Source: Batillaria attramentaria
Lineage: Eukaryota; Mollusca; Gastropoda; Batillariidae
Assembly: GCA_018292915.2 (NCBI GenBank)
Contig: JACVVK020000036.1
Span: 565,001-629,000, forward strand
Reading direction: 5' to 3'
Length of the DNA stretch: 64,000 nt
The position numbers and the translations under genes are program-made. Below the pieces are notes generated by a model. The model saw nothing but the letters and a program-made list of their open reading frames with translations, searched no databases and was not told where the DNA came from. Position 1 is the first letter of the stretch; the number at the start of each line of letters is the position of its first letter. Positions 48,187 to 60,382 of this stretch are shown here, in pieces.

Positions 48187-48990
48187 CTTTTCATCCGTGA
48201 TACAACGATAACCTTGACTCTACACACACACACAAACACTGTCGGAGCACTTGATGCGTCAGTGCACTCAGCCGACCGGCGTACAATAATCCGGCAGTGT
48301 CACAGTACATGATGTATCAGGCAATACCAGAAACACTATGAATGATTTTGTACACAAGGAATTGCTTCTAACGGCCGCTTGTTCATTGAATCCCTTCAGT
48401 TATACTTTAAGCTAGGAGACTACCTCACAGACCCTTCACTTTTAGCTATGTCCTTCCTGAACCCGTTCGCAACCCACCAACATCTAATCCGGCCCTAGTC
48501 CTGACGAACTCCGGCAGTGACTTTTCCCCGCATTGGAGGACTGTTAAGCACACGCATGGCTCTTTGTTCTTCTTTCATTCATTCTCTTTTCTTTTACTTC
48601 TTTGTTGTTGTTGTTGTTCCATGTACGGGTTGGCATCAGTCAGGCGTCTCTGCCCCTGAACCTGTGAACAAATAGCGAGCGGGATTCCATTCTTGCCGGC
48701 GTATGGGAAATAACCTTCAACAACAGTGCGGCGTTTTATTGGGGTTACCTCCCTTAGACCAATTCCATTACACCCACCAGTAACAATTGTACAATTTCCC
48801 ACCGTTTCTCAAACTGTTAGCAGTTAAGAGTGGCATGTGAAATATTGATTTTTACAAATGCGTCTCCTCTGTGATTTCCGGTCTTCTTTTTTTGTCAGCC
48901 CTGTTTTTTTTTATTTGTTTTTTTTTTTTCATGCTGAAAACGTTGATGTTGCATCACTCGAACCGGCTTGGATCTGTAATATCTTACACA
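48010..48990. other. Spacer between transporter and MRPL28
   Basis: A (CA)n tract at 48144-48184, a (TTG)n at 48603-48617 and T runs. No exon recognised. Confidence 0.4.
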
Positions 48991-48993
48991 TTG

Positions 48994-49004
48994 TAATGGC
49001 GGCG
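48994..49004 (+). promoter_or_regulatory. YY1-like ATGGCGGC motif at the MRPL28 promoter
   Basis: taatggcggcgc lies about 60 bases upstream of the MRPL28 start codon. ATGGCGGC is the YY1 core, often found at TATA-less start sites of housekeeping and mitochondrial-protein genes in animals. Function here is inferred. Confidence 0.4.
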
Positions 49005-49055
49005 CCCATGTGAGAAAAATCTTCTGCTGACCTTTTCTTTGATTAACTTGCGCCC

Positions 49056-49080
49056 ATGGCTTTCATCAGGAATCCTCGCA
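49056..49080 (+). CDS. MRPL28: MRPL28 exon 1
   Basis: ATG GCT TTC opens MAFIRNPR plus one base, ending at gtacgt. This phase-1 end joins exactly to exon 2 at 49807 to give an Arg codon. It is short, but start, donor and phase all agree, and it lies 50 bases after a YY1-like promoter motif. A start inside exon 2 is the alternative. Confidence 0.6.
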
Positions 49081-49657
49081 GTACGTATTACTCAGATACT
49101 TTCATATTTAGAAGTTTTTGCAGATGTCTATCTGTTCGGTTGAGAATGTTCGAAGAAAACCGTGCAATTTTGCTTAGAAGAGTCTGGCTGCCGGCAAGCA
49201 AAGTTCGCACGACTTGCAGACTGATGGAGACGGGTTGAAATAATATTCCGTACATAGGGTGCGCACTCGTAGCGCGAAAAGTGGGATGGAAAATTTAATA
49301 AAAGAATGAAACGACCGCCGGAGAGAAAAGGGAGCAGCTGTACACTGGTCAGGGCTTTGTGTGTGTGTGTGTGTGTGGGGGGGGGGGGGTAGGTATGCGG
49401 GGGCACCTCAGTGTGTGTGTGTGTGTGTGTATTCGGAGGGGAGGGGGTGAATACAGGGGTGGGAAAATCTCAATCAGAGTTGGGAGAAAAGATGGATCTT
49501 CAGGTGGCTGATAGTAAATGCTGCACAGTGTGAAAGATAAAACAGATTTCTCAAAAATCCTGTCTGGTTCCTAATATATTGTTCCTCAGTGGTGCCTGTC
49601 ACATCACTGGCACATGGTGAGCTCTACAGTTTCATCCCCACCCCCTACCCCTCACTC

Positions 49658-49699
<42 letters not shown>

Positions 49700-50246
49700 A
49701 CACACTGCCATCTTCCATATTGTTCAAAGATCTTACCACTGGTGAGGGGTGGGGGTGGGGGATGAGTTTTGTCACCTGAAATTTGTGATGAAATATTCTG
49801 TGGCAGGAGCACTCCCGTACGTGTACAGATGGACACGTGAAGTGGACAGTTTGTTGCCTGAGCATTACAAACAGCGATGTCAGGAGTTCATGGAACGTGA
49901 ACCAGCGCCTGTCCACTTCCGACCGAATCTAAACAGATTTACTGTGAGGGAATCCACAGGAGAAAGGTCAGTGAGAGTGTCGCACTATGAAGTATGAAAT
50001 ACTGCTTGTACATACATCTACTATAAAAATGAAATGACAATCTAAAGTGTTTTGAAATTTGAGGACATCAGAGTCTGTACTGACCACTGCCTGTGACAAG
50101 AAGGAATATCACTAACCTGTATTGAAAACAGCCAGGTTAGTTAAGTATTCATTTATTAGTTAAATTGGGAGTTTAAATTTCCTAGTATATTTAACCATTG
50201 TGGGAGAAATTTTGTTTTAAAGAGGGTTTTTTTTTTTTTTTTTTGT

Positions 50247-50307
<61 letters not shown>

Positions 50308-53092
50308 ATTTTTTGGTTTTGGTTTCTCTGAGGGGTAAAAATAGGGGAACTTTTCATTAAGTTCACAGCAGCGATTAACTTGTCACCAGCTCACCATCAT
50401 TTCATTCGGCATGGCTAATATGTCTGTGAAGGATCCCGGTCCAGAATGTTCCAGTGCAGGTGCGTTACCCACAGGAGTGCAATAAGGGCTTGTGGGGCGG
50501 AGAAGGCATTGTGTATGGCTACAAAAAGAACAAAGGTCCCATGAAACCTAAGTAAGTTTTCTTTAAACTTTTTTTTTTTTTTTCATTGTTTGAACTGTAT
50601 CATTCACAATCATGTTGTTTTTGGTTTTGTTTTTTTGTTAGTTCATCAAAATGATGATTATGATTGGACATTTTTAGGGTGTAGCAAAAACTTCCATGCT
50701 AACTGCATGCTCACACCGCTTTGATTCAAAAAGAAAGATAAAGACATCTCTAAAACGAAGATACATGTTCGAGAATGAGACATGATTCATGTGACAAGCA
50801 GGCTGTCCATTGGAATACAGGCCTTGCTGCATTTACTAGTTTTTAGTCTAATCCTCATACTTGCTATGATCAAGATCTATATGTGGGTACGTGTGTGCAA
50901 AAGCTTGTTTCTCTGTGTCAGGGCACTCTGCCTTTTTGTTAAGTAGTATGCCCGGAGAGCACTTTTTTATTTTTTATTTTGTCTTTTTTCCCTCCCAACA
51001 CTGGGCTGACAGTTGATCCTTTTTAGAAAGCATAAACTGGACTAACCGGGAGTACAATTCCACTTTGATGTGTGAAGGCAACATCTGTTTCCAGTTAGGA
51101 AAATGCTAAGATGTTTCAGACTTCACTGAAAGAATTTTGAGCAATGGGAAGATACTTGAACACAGTGCATATGAAGTTTCAGTCAGAATGTCCAACTAAG
51201 CTGCATCTCAGCTTTCCTCTCAGGCATGCTACAGGTACATGAAGTAGAAGGATTCCGACCTTGTACTTTGTAAAATAATTTCATCCCTGGTTAGTGTCGA
51301 AAGTATCTAACTTACCAGTTTCTCTTCTGGGACAGGCTGCCTGCCATATGGAAACCTTTCATACAGAAACGGGTTCTGTACAGCGAGATACTGGACAAAC
51401 ATTTTATCATCACCGTTACCCTGCGTACCATGGATCTGATAGACGAGCACTTTGGGTTAGACAGCTACATTCTCAAGGTGAGTCTGAAATTTGATTTTAC
51501 TGGAGTGCACTTCAGAAGCACCAAGGATACTGTTTGTTAAGTTTCTTAGAAGAATGGAGGCTGTGCGTGTCGAGAGGCGGCCGGTGGTCAAATGGTTAAG
51601 AGACTTGTCAGCAATGCGAGACATCAGGGGTTCGAGTCCCACTCGGGGCAAAGAATTTTTCCTTCTCGAGTGTGGCACCATTCATTCGGTCCGATCGTCG
51701 GGGGTTCTCTCCGGGTACGCCGGCTTCCTCCCCCTCTGCTTTGGAAATGTTCAGCCCACCAAATTTGAAAAATAAATGCAAATCTAAATTCCGAAATTTA
51801 AATAGCTGAGCTGACCCTTCGCACCACGTGATTGTAATGTGTTTATGTCCAGTGTGTGAGAGAATGTGTGTGATTCACGTGAGCATGCGTGTTGGCTTCA
51901 GTTCGCGGCGCTTTGAGCCGATTCATGAAATTGGGTAAAGCGCCTATACAAATACATTACTCATTATTTTTATTATTATTATTATTAAGACGCTTTGTGA
52001 TTGGCTAACAAAGGAAGTAAATTAGTAATGTCTATATAGTCCTGTTACTGCAGTAAGGGAAATTTGGATTGCTACTGTTGCAATTTACATCACCACCTTT
52101 TTTTTTTTTTTTTCTTCTTCTTTTCCCCACATGCATATTGTAATGACCTTCACTTTTCAACTGCTTTTGCACTAAAAGATATTGAATTTGAAGGTCGTGA
52201 AGGTCGTTCGAAATGCACAAAAAGTGTTGCAAACCGTACCTAACATTTATCACCATAATTTATCCTCCTTGGCTTTTTAATTGCACTTTAGCATTTTCCA
52301 CCATCTAAACTCTGGAACAGACCACCGCAAGCAGAGCAAAACTTGCACGATGGCAGAAAGGGAAGTGGGGAAGGGGGACTACTCTGTACTCCTGGCCTCA
52401 CTCAGTGGCGGTGTCAACAAAGTGATTGAGTGCCAGACTGCCACGTCGGCAAAGTTTCTCCAATTTGTTTTATTTCTTCTGGTTGCTGCATAGTTTGACT
52501 GGTGTGGTGTAAAACTTAGCGACAGATTTTTGGTGCCTGCTTGAAAAGTAAAGATATTACTTGTATTTTTTACCCATCTTTCCCAGATTATGCACTGTGG
52601 TTGAAAAGTAAGGACAATTGAAAAGTTAAGGCCATAACGGTATACTGGGATGGTTTTTCTGTTTCGTGGGCCGTGCTGTATGGAACTGGATCTTTATCAT
52701 GCGTACTAGATGTTGTGCTTGCATGTGTACAAGAAGGTAAACGAGTCTGCAAACATGTGGATTTGACTCTATTTGGAAAGTGAAACATCCCACCAAATTT
52801 CTGCCCAGCAGTACTTCCAACCAGGCAGCCCAGGATCCAAAGCACATAGTATTTTCAAGAGAAAACTGATGACGGTTGACATGTGCATAACTCTTGTTGT
52901 TGTTTTTTTTTTCATTCTTTCTTTCTTTCTTTTTTCTTCACAATTTCAGACTCATGAAAGTGACCTCTGCTCCAAACTGGGGATGGATCTGAAGAGAGAG
53001 ATGTTGCTTGCACTTGCACGAAAGTCCCTGTACCAGACAACCCTGAAAAACAGCAACAGATGCTGGAGAAGTACAAGGAGTTCATCATTCCA
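49056..53092 (+). CDS. MRPL28: Mitochondrial ribosomal protein L28 (bL28m), C-terminal exon not found
   Basis: Coding exons 49056-49080, 49807-49991, 50445-50551, 51336-51477 and 52950-53092 join by GT-AG introns in phases 1, 0, 2 and 0. The product matches animal MRPL28 along its length: [13 protein letters not shown] and PAPVHFRPN near the N-terminus, [15 protein letters not shown], then [39 protein letters not shown], and [20 protein letters not shown]. This is a structural protein of the mitochondrial large subunit, made in the cytosol and imported. About 201 residues are accounted for against roughly 256 in human. One base is missing in exon 5, and no exon for the last 50 or so residues was found before 56.5 kb. 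Confidence 0.92.
49807..49991 (+). CDS. MRPL28: MRPL28 exon 2
   Basis: Between tggcag and gtatga, 185 bases. It codes for [38 protein letters not shown] and [13 protein letters not shown], matching the N-terminal third of MRPL28 (family pattern LPxHYLRS...PVHYRP). Confidence 0.88.
50253..50303. repeat. (GT)n microsatellite in MRPL28 intron 2
   Basis: About 25 GT units after a poly-T run. Confidence 0.95.
50445..50551 (+). CDS. MRPL28: MRPL28 exon 3
   Basis: Between gtccag and gtaagt, phase 0 in and 2 out. It codes for [20 protein letters not shown] and [15 protein letters not shown]; the GLWGGEG motif is diagnostic of the family. Confidence 0.92.
51336..51477 (+). CDS. MRPL28: MRPL28 exon 4
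   Basis: Between gacag and gtgagt, phase 2 in and 0 out. It codes for [40 protein letters not shown] and LDSYILK, the most conserved part of the protein. A full-length SINE follows about 100 bases into the next intron. Confidence 0.93.
51575..51988 (+). mobile_element. SINE family B, full length
   Basis: Reference-quality copy in MRPL28 intron 4: head gcggccggtggtcaaatggt, B box ggttcgagtcc, body ccgatcgtcgggggttctct, tail ggcgctttgagccgattcat...taaagcgcctata and (ATT)n. Confidence 0.9.
52950..53092 (+). CDS. MRPL28: MRPL28 exon 5 (one-base deletion)
   Basis: Between tttcag and gtgagt. It codes for [20 protein letters not shown] and ALARKSLY; continuing as [20 protein letters not shown] requires one extra C after TAC C. 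The donor then falls in phase 0. As given, the frame breaks at about 53032. Confidence 0.88.
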
Positions 53093-53117
53093 GTGAGTAT
53101 ATGATACTGTCAGTGTG

Positions 53118-53118
53118 T

Positions 53119-53163
<45 letters not shown>
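53118..53163. repeat. (GT)n microsatellite after MRPL28 exon 5
   Basis: About 22 GT units starting 25 bases after the exon 5 donor. Confidence 0.95.
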
Positions 53164-53166
<3 letters not shown>

Positions 53167-55385
53167 CACTCTGTGTGTTAAAGAAACTGGTGTATCTGCT
53201 GGAGTGAAATGTGTTGCATTCATTTTCACCGTCAGTGTGTTTCAGGACCTTGTTACACAAAAATAAAATGACAAACGAGGGAAACAAAGGGTTGTTTTGC
53301 CTTTTTTTTTCTTCTTTTCTTTTCTTTTGTGCTACAAGTATCTTCCTTTCTAATATTTGGCTGCTTTTGTTTTTCACAAACAAAAGAAAAGGGTTAGCAT
53401 ATTGATTCAAATAGTCTCAGTGAAATAAAAATCCCTTCACAAGCAATAAGTCATGACTGGGCAAAATTTTCTTTTTAGCCCGGTATATATTATCAGCTTC
53501 AGCTTAACCACAACTTCCTCATCCTGTGGATTGGTACAACACACACACAACACACACACACACAACACACGTATGATTCTGCTGTACTGCTGGTGCAAGC
53601 ATGCAGTCTCAGGAATCATCACCTGCCCACACTAAAAAAGGGGTATATATAGATCTGTCTGTCACTCTAGCAGTTTTCTATCAGGAATGCTGTTATCCAT
53701 CATGCAAGAACCGCATGGGATGGGGGGGGGGGGGGGGGGGGGGGGTTCTGTCTGTTTTACTCAGAATAAAATTCCTATAAAAACATCATCAATTTTGTTG
53801 TGTACACACATGTAGGGGAGTTTCCAAGCTGTGTGTTATTTTGTGTTTTGTCAACAAAAAGTGCAAGCTCGTGCAGCGAAAATAGCGTGTAGCAGACAAC
53901 CAAATACAAATACTCAGTTACTTGGCACTGGAGGGTGTGCAATACAGTGTTTATGTTGTGGTGTGGGTGGGGGTGGGGTGGGGGGGGGAGGAGGGTTACA
54001 TTCAAACTGATTTGCATGGGCGTAGTTTGTGTGCATTTTTACAGGCATATTTAAATCTGGAATCGGATCAGTTTTGCAGAGCTAAGTTAAAATGGTCCAG
54101 ATCCCAAGGGGAGAAAAAGTGTGCAAAGCGACAAAACCACAAGCATGCGTCTGCAGAGCAAACGCATTATGCTAGGGGTGTCTGGGGGCATGTCCCCTGG
54201 AAAGTTTTCAAAATCAGGGATCGATTTTCTCGCGCGCCGTGCGACTATGTCTCATATTTTGATAAAATGTCGCATAGAAATTTCGCAAAATGCGTCATAT
54301 GTCGCACGAACATGACATCACAAGCGCACTTGACAACGCGAAGCAGAGATGCGCTGTCCGTGTCAGTCATAGAGTCTGTTACACTAATCTAATTTTAGTG
54401 ATAAGGCTTACTTGTCCCGCTCGCCGCGCGCGCTGCCAGAAACTCTCGCTCGAAAGAGTTGCAAAAAATATTGGCGCGTTATCAGTTTTCTCAGTTCTGC
54501 GATCGAGAGGTCCTTTTCCGTTCAGAACCTGAACGTCACTGCACTTAGGAACAGGCTCTCGGCACAGACATTGTGACAGAGTGATGCGGGTGAACTTGAT
54601 TGTCTCATAGAAAATGAAAATGTCTCATAAAAATGACTGGTCAAGGAGACAATGTCTCATTGGCATTTTTGAGTAAATCCATCCCTGAAAATGCAGTTAA
54701 GATCTGTGCAGTTTGGTGCTCTTTGCATGATTTTAAGTGCTTCTGTCTTTTCATTGTCATGATTATGCTGCCGGTATGCTGTGACAGTAGTCGCCGTACT
54801 ATGTTGTGACTCTTCAAAGGGGGAGGCTATATATATATATATAGGCTTCTGGCCTCTTGCCACCGCCTGAATACTTAGTTGTGCAAGCTGAACAGCGAAA
54901 TAAAATCATCTTTAAATCAAGTGCTTCAGAGGAAAGACACTTTTTGAGGAAAGGAAAACTTTTACCCAAAGGTAGAAATCCACCAAAGAGGTGGAAGACT
55001 TTAAGTTTAAGCCCTGATGTTGAAGTGCAACATTTTATGCATCCTATCCCCGTTTATCACATGTATACTCACACCAAACTCACATGCATGCAACAGACGA
55101 TATTCCTGTCGGCATGTAGTGAAAAACACCATAAAGAAAGAAAGTATTAACCAGATACAGTGTTGTCTTCAGAATACACAAGGAAACGGACAGCAAAACA
55201 AACCAATAAGCTAAATAATATTCAGTGCTTTAGCTTCTAGATTATTCCGTGGCAGAGAAGCTGATAGTGATCTATTCCAAAAGGGGGGGGGGGGGAGATG
55301 TATCTTCCACCCTCTCAGTTATACGCCCCACCAACCCCCCCCCCCTCCCTCCATGATGATAGTCTTGCTACTACATACTACAATA

Positions 55386-55632
55386 ATATTATAATAGGAA
55401 TAATGAGTATTGTGTAGGCGCTTTACCCAATTTAATGAATCAGCTCAAAGCGCCGCGAACTGAAGCCAGCACGCACGCTCACGTGAATCACACGCATTCT
55501 CTCACACACTGGACATAAACACATTACAATCACGTGGTGCGAAGGGCCAGCTCAGCTATTTAAATTTCGGAATTTAGAATTGCGTTTATTTTTCAAATAT
55601 GGTGGGTTGAACATTTCCAAAGCAGATGGCGG
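55386..55632 (-). mobile_element. SINE family B, 5'-truncated
   Basis: Minus-strand copy with tail and part of the body; the head is absent. Confidence 0.82.
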
Positions 55633-56588
55633 GGTGGAGTATCATCAATATTATGAACTAGTGCATCCAGAGATGGTCCTTTACAGTGAAAGTCAGTGAA
55701 TCCTGGGATAGCTCGGTTTGTTGGTCTTGTTGCTACGTCACAACCCTATGGAATTGGAAATATCACTATGACTGAACTTGTACATGAATAGATGGTCCTT
55801 TGCCTGGCATGGCGCGGTGTGGAACCGAAGAGAGAGCATAGGTCACCACGCTGGGTCATCACTGACGACTCACCCGCCCCCCCCCCCACCTCCCCTGTAG
55901 CGAAATTATGTTCGAACCAACAACCCCAGGGGGGGGATGCACAGCCACAGACCTGCTCTGTTCTCTTCAAGCGACGCCGCACAAGATAGACAGTAAGACA
56001 GGGCAGAGGGTTGAGTCGAATGTGATCAAGCTTTTGTGCGTGATCAAGGGACTTCGCCTCGGGCCGAATCAAAGCTTTTCGTGTAAGACCGCGAAAGCGT
56101 GTACCGATTACGCACTGTGGTTTCTGGGTCTGGCGCCGGCATTCTTGGCCCCCGGGGGGGTTGCTGATGTTGCTGAACAAAGTGAGTGTGTGGTTGTTGG
56201 TTAGATAATGGGTGCGCTGTGTGATGTGCTTGTACTGTGATGATGGTGTGTGTGTGTGTGTGTGTGTGGTCTCTGCTGAGAAGTGATAACTGCCCGGAAT
56301 TGCTCTGGGACTTCTAAAGATTTCCAGTTTCATTGAAATATAAGTATTTGATTTAGATAAAGTCCACATGAATTGGTTGGAGTACTGGATTTTCTTGTCT
56401 GTTCTCTTGCATTGATGTAAATCCATCATTCCTTGTACACACTGTAAAACACTCAACAGTCAACACACGTGTACAGAAACACACACAAGAACATTAATGG
56501 GGTAAATCACACACACACACAACACACACACACCCCTCTTGAGTAAAACCCAAAGATGACTTTCATTAGTTTCAATTATTAACTTGGT

Positions 56589-56594
56589 TTTATT
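56589..56594 (-). terminator. AATAAA polyadenylation signal, minus-strand gene
   Basis: tttatt on the plus strand reads AATAAA on the minus strand, 1.47 kb beyond the stop codon. Assignment is by position. Confidence 0.4.
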
Positions 56595-58063
56595 GTACAG
56601 AAATATATACAGTCTTTTCCAAGATCAAAGAGCAGAGATTTGCAACAATAAATTATGTTTTCTATACAGTATCACCATTTCACACCTGGATCGAACATGG
56701 ATACATGTACACAGAACCAATTAAATCATTCTGGAAATGAAAGTGGAGGAAAACAGGAAAGAAGATGGTGGAACAAGACTGAGGAAAAAAAAAGCATTGT
56801 TCACACACTCAAACTAGTCCGAAATTTCCTTCATGGGTGAACTCGGAATTGTAATGCATGTATGAGTACACATAGCTGCCAAGTCACTACAACCTGAGAT
56901 CCTGTACAGCTAAGTTTCTACACTACATGCATACCACTTCCAAATCCAGTAGTATGGGACAACTTTCATTAAAAAAAGAAAATAATGCATAACTAATTTC
57001 TCACAGGCTTTGACCGAGGCCATTACCTGTATACTTTCCAATAAAAAAAGAAGGAAATAATGTTTGTTTTGCACACCAAGTCAAATCACGTATCTATCAG
57101 GCTGTTCTATGTACGCAGCTATTTGCTGAGTTTTTCACACCAGAAAAAAAAAAGAGCACAATGTCTGAAGGGTGTTGTGCAGGCATTCATATCGTCGAAT
57201 GCTGTCTACAAAGTTTTCAAACTCATCAAGTCTGTCTGTTTGTCTGTTAACAAAAAGGTATAAATTACACAGGGAGTACCAGCTACCTGCTGAGACGTGC
57301 CTGCCCAAAATAAAAGCAAAATTTTTCTACTCTGCAGGCATTCGTCCAATGCTTTACAGATATTTGTGAAAATTCGAGAACGATCTGTGCACGACAGTAG
57401 TATCAGAAATGCCCATTTATGTCCCTTAGGCTAGATGGATCAACTATGAAATACAAAGAAAAGAGTAAATGTTATGGAATTTACATTTTGCTTGCAACTT
57501 TGCTCAACCCATTTGGAAGAAGATACTTTAGATAGTGTATCAGGAAATAGAAACAATCAAACATACAACATAATGGTAACAGAAAATTGTATTCACTCAG
57601 ATTTCACAATTGGTTTTCATAACATGCCATAGTACTTGGACATGTATAATATTAATTTCTTTAAAAAAAAATAACCAAAAAAAGAGGAGGCAGAAAGAAA
57701 GACAGGTGGAGAGAAGAAAAGAGATAGGAGGCCAGAAGACAGTACAATGCCTGAGCACACCAGACGCGACCATACTGTTTGACACAGCAGTGAAAAATTT
57801 GTGAACGCATTTGAAGAACACAAACATCGACAAAATATATATCTAACTGCATATCACTGTCTCTGCAGTAGAAATCCATCACATGGAGGAAATTGTTCAC
57901 CAATGGAAGGCTCACGCACTGGCAGTTAACTGTCCAAGACTAGATCATTATTTTCTGAAGACCCCACTACTAATACTAATAGCACCGGCCATACTGGCAG
58001 AGTGTTTTGTCTCTATCCCATACACACACGCTCACACTGCCGTCACACATGCACACCACATAA
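56589..58063 (-). other. Probable 3' UTR of the minus-strand gene
   Basis: About 1.5 kb of AT-rich sequence almost free of repeats, running from the stop at 58064 to a minus-strand AATAAA at 56589-56594. Its composition differs from the GC-rich coding exon and the microsatellite-rich flanks. Confidence 0.5.
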
Positions 58064-60382
58064 TCAGTTCAAAACACACATATTAGGCTCACAAGTGGCA
58101 AGGGTCTTGATCTTGTCCTTCTTTGTGAAAGTTGTGCGGAATCTCTTAAACTTCCTGACCAGAGCCCTCTTGTCAAGAACTTTGGGTGGGTTGTAGGTGC
58201 CGTTGCTCTGGGCAACAGTGACCAGTTTGCGACGCATGAGAGGATCACCAGTGTGAACTGAACAATGTCTGGTCGTGCAGCACCCTGCTGAGCCGCGTGT
58301 CCATTGGTGGTCGCTCTCCGACGGAAGACCAAACTGGACTTGTGGGGGATTTTGAACACATGGTCTGTTCGCGATTTTCACAGTGGGAGGGGTGGGGCAA
58401 GGATGCAGACGGGAGCCTGCTGGGGGTTGTGGTTGCTTTCTGAGGACCAGGAATGACTGTTGAGTAGCCAGCATGTGATCCGGCAGGGGAAGTGTAGGAG
58501 TTGTAGGGGAGGGTGAACACCACTGCTGTCATAGCTGCGGGGGACTGTCTGTAAGGATGGAGTCGAGGAGGTCCGTGGTCGCCACCCTGCTGAGGGGTGG
58601 CAGCGGGAAGGCCGCCTGGGATGGGTGACACTCCTGACAGTTACTGCTAGCCTGTAGCTGCCACTCGTGCTGGATTTGCCAGGATAGCTCCAGGCGTTCT
58701 CGAAGTGGAGAATGACGACCTGTCCGTGACATTCTGCTGCAGCTCGCTGCTCAAGTTCGAGGGACCAATCATGCTGACAGCCATGTTGAGGTCAGGGTAG
58801 GTAGGGTTGCTGAGCTCTGGCGCGGACGAAGATTTTCTGCCCACCGGGAGAGAAGAGGTTGGATGCGGGTGCTGGTACGAGGCAGGCTGCTGGAGCGTGG
58901 ATCAGTCAGGACGGACACACCATTTCATGTGCAACACTTTTCACCAAGTCGCCAGCCAGCTGTGCTTGAAACAGGGGCCTCAATCAACAGGACATCATGG
59001 CAGTCAGGTGCAGACTAGAATTCAGTGTCTGCTCCTGGGGTGGTGAGTCTGCTCCAACCGCGACGTGGTGGGACGGCTGCCCCCTGATTTGTGAGAGCGG
59101 CTGGAACGCGAGGCAGTAGAGCACTGGCGGGAGCGACGTTTCAGACGGCGGAGGCGCTGGCGCCAGGCCCTTGCTGCGGAGGTACGATCTGCTCAAGATT
59201 CTCACAGTCAGAGCTGTCCTCGATGGACCAAGTGTAGACACTGCCTGATCCCAGGCTGCCACGGCCGGCGTTGCTGGAAGGGTCGGAGATGAGGGTGGAC
59301 GATGCCATGGGGTGGGTGGAAGAACACCGGAGGCACGTGAGGATGAGGTGCGCTCACGAGATGAGGAAACATCCCGGGAGGAACAATGACGCAGCCGGTC
59401 ACAGGATGAGTTGCATGATCGTGACATGGACCCAGTTCCAGAGGAAAAGTCAGATTCAGAGTCTGTGGTTGATGTCGGGTCACGTTTGCTCCTGGCTGTG
59501 CGGGAGACGGGGGTGTAGAAGACCTTGGGCTGAGGAAGCTGGAAGATGACGTGAGGCTGAGTCTCAGATCCCTCAACACATCGCTGGGGACATCCCCTCA
59601 CTGGACTGGTCACTAGGAGGGGGGAGGAATGTTCTCATCATTCACATCACCTGCACCAGTTGCCTCATCGATCTTCTTCTGCTGTCGATGGTGAAGTCCA
59701 GAGTAGTACTGCATGCGAGACACCAGCTCAGACTCAAGGTCCGGAACCACCTGGGGGTCAGAAGAATGTTCACTGGAAGCCGGGTAAACATCCGAGCTGC
59801 CAGAAGCCACGAAGGCTGTTGGAGGATGTGCTGAGGACATCAGACGTCGCAGTACCATTGACACGGATGTTGGTGGCTGATAGCCCGATGCGTCGCCTGG
59901 GGTCAGGTGAGTGGGTCAGGAGGTACCTGGTAGTTTGCTGTGGATCTCTTTGTCCTTCTCACAGTCTTTAGGTGTGTCCACGTTCACGTTGACACTGGCA
60001 CATGCCGCAGACAGCACCAGAAGGCTCTGCAGTCTCGCCTGACGAAGCCTTGGAGCTGTCCTGCTCTGGAGGACTGTTGGACAGGTCCGAGGAGTCTGTC
60101 AGGGATGATGCCTGGGCCAGAAGCTGCTCGATGAGCAGGTCCGCATACATGCAACGCATGTTGTCAGGAGTGCGTAGTCGGCCGGAGACCCGCCTAGGAG
60201 GTTGCGTGCTGCGTGGGGTGCTCATTCCCAGGCCGTTGGGGAGAGGGAGGTTAATGCCGGCGAGAGCCTGGGAAAGGCGGGGACCATATTCCACACCGCA
60301 GGACTGCAGAAGGTCCAGGAAGCGCTCCTTGATGTCACCAATCTCACATTTCAGATTCTGCTCCTGCTTCTTAAATCTTCTC
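58064..60382 (-). CDS. Unrecognised Ser/Pro-rich protein, 3'-terminal exon (frame broken many times)
   Basis: An acceptor (gtgtgcag on the minus strand, just above 60382) opens an exon that runs to TGA at 58064-58066. The N-terminal part has a short helical segment (CEIGDIKERFLDLLQSCGVE), then MSTPRSTQPPRRVSGRLRTP and a Ser-rich acidic stretch. Next come DLESELVSRMQYYSGLHHRQ and NDENIPPP; a Ser/Arg-rich middle; and a basic end with RRKLVTVAQSNGTYNPPKVL and RALVRKFKRFRTTFTKKDK. These fragments lie in all three frames, with switches near 60000, 59930, 59615, 59230, 58990, 58700 and 58300. The segments look coding but I cannot assign a family. A cytoskeletal or centrosomal regulator would fit the composition; that is a guess. 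Upstream exons were not found. Confidence 0.6.

Larger units (their letters stand above)
53093..56580. other. Region after MRPL28 exon 5, terminal exon not located
   Basis: Holds a (GT)n tract (53118-53163), a 24-base G run (53722-53745), a TA tract (54827-54842), a minus-strand SINE of the second family (55386-55632), and sequence at 54170-54300 with the ggggcatgtcccc style common at invertebrate transposon ends. A frame at 54857-55150 looks somewhat protein-like but matches nothing I know and does not resemble the MRPL28 C-terminus. Confidence 0.4.

Noticed and set aside
52350..52493. Small frame [20 protein letters not shown] in MRPL28 intron 4
   Set aside because: 48 codons, no family match, no splice sites linking it to MRPL28; kept only as a curiosity.
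54044..54392. Exon-like frame after ttacag at 54044
   Set aside because: Runs into transposon-like sequence with no family resemblance and no stop near the expected length for MRPL28.
54857..55150. Candidate MRPL28 terminal exon (PPPEYLVVQAEQRNKIIF...)
   Set aside because: No similarity to the conserved MRPL28 C-terminus and no acceptor in the required phase 0.
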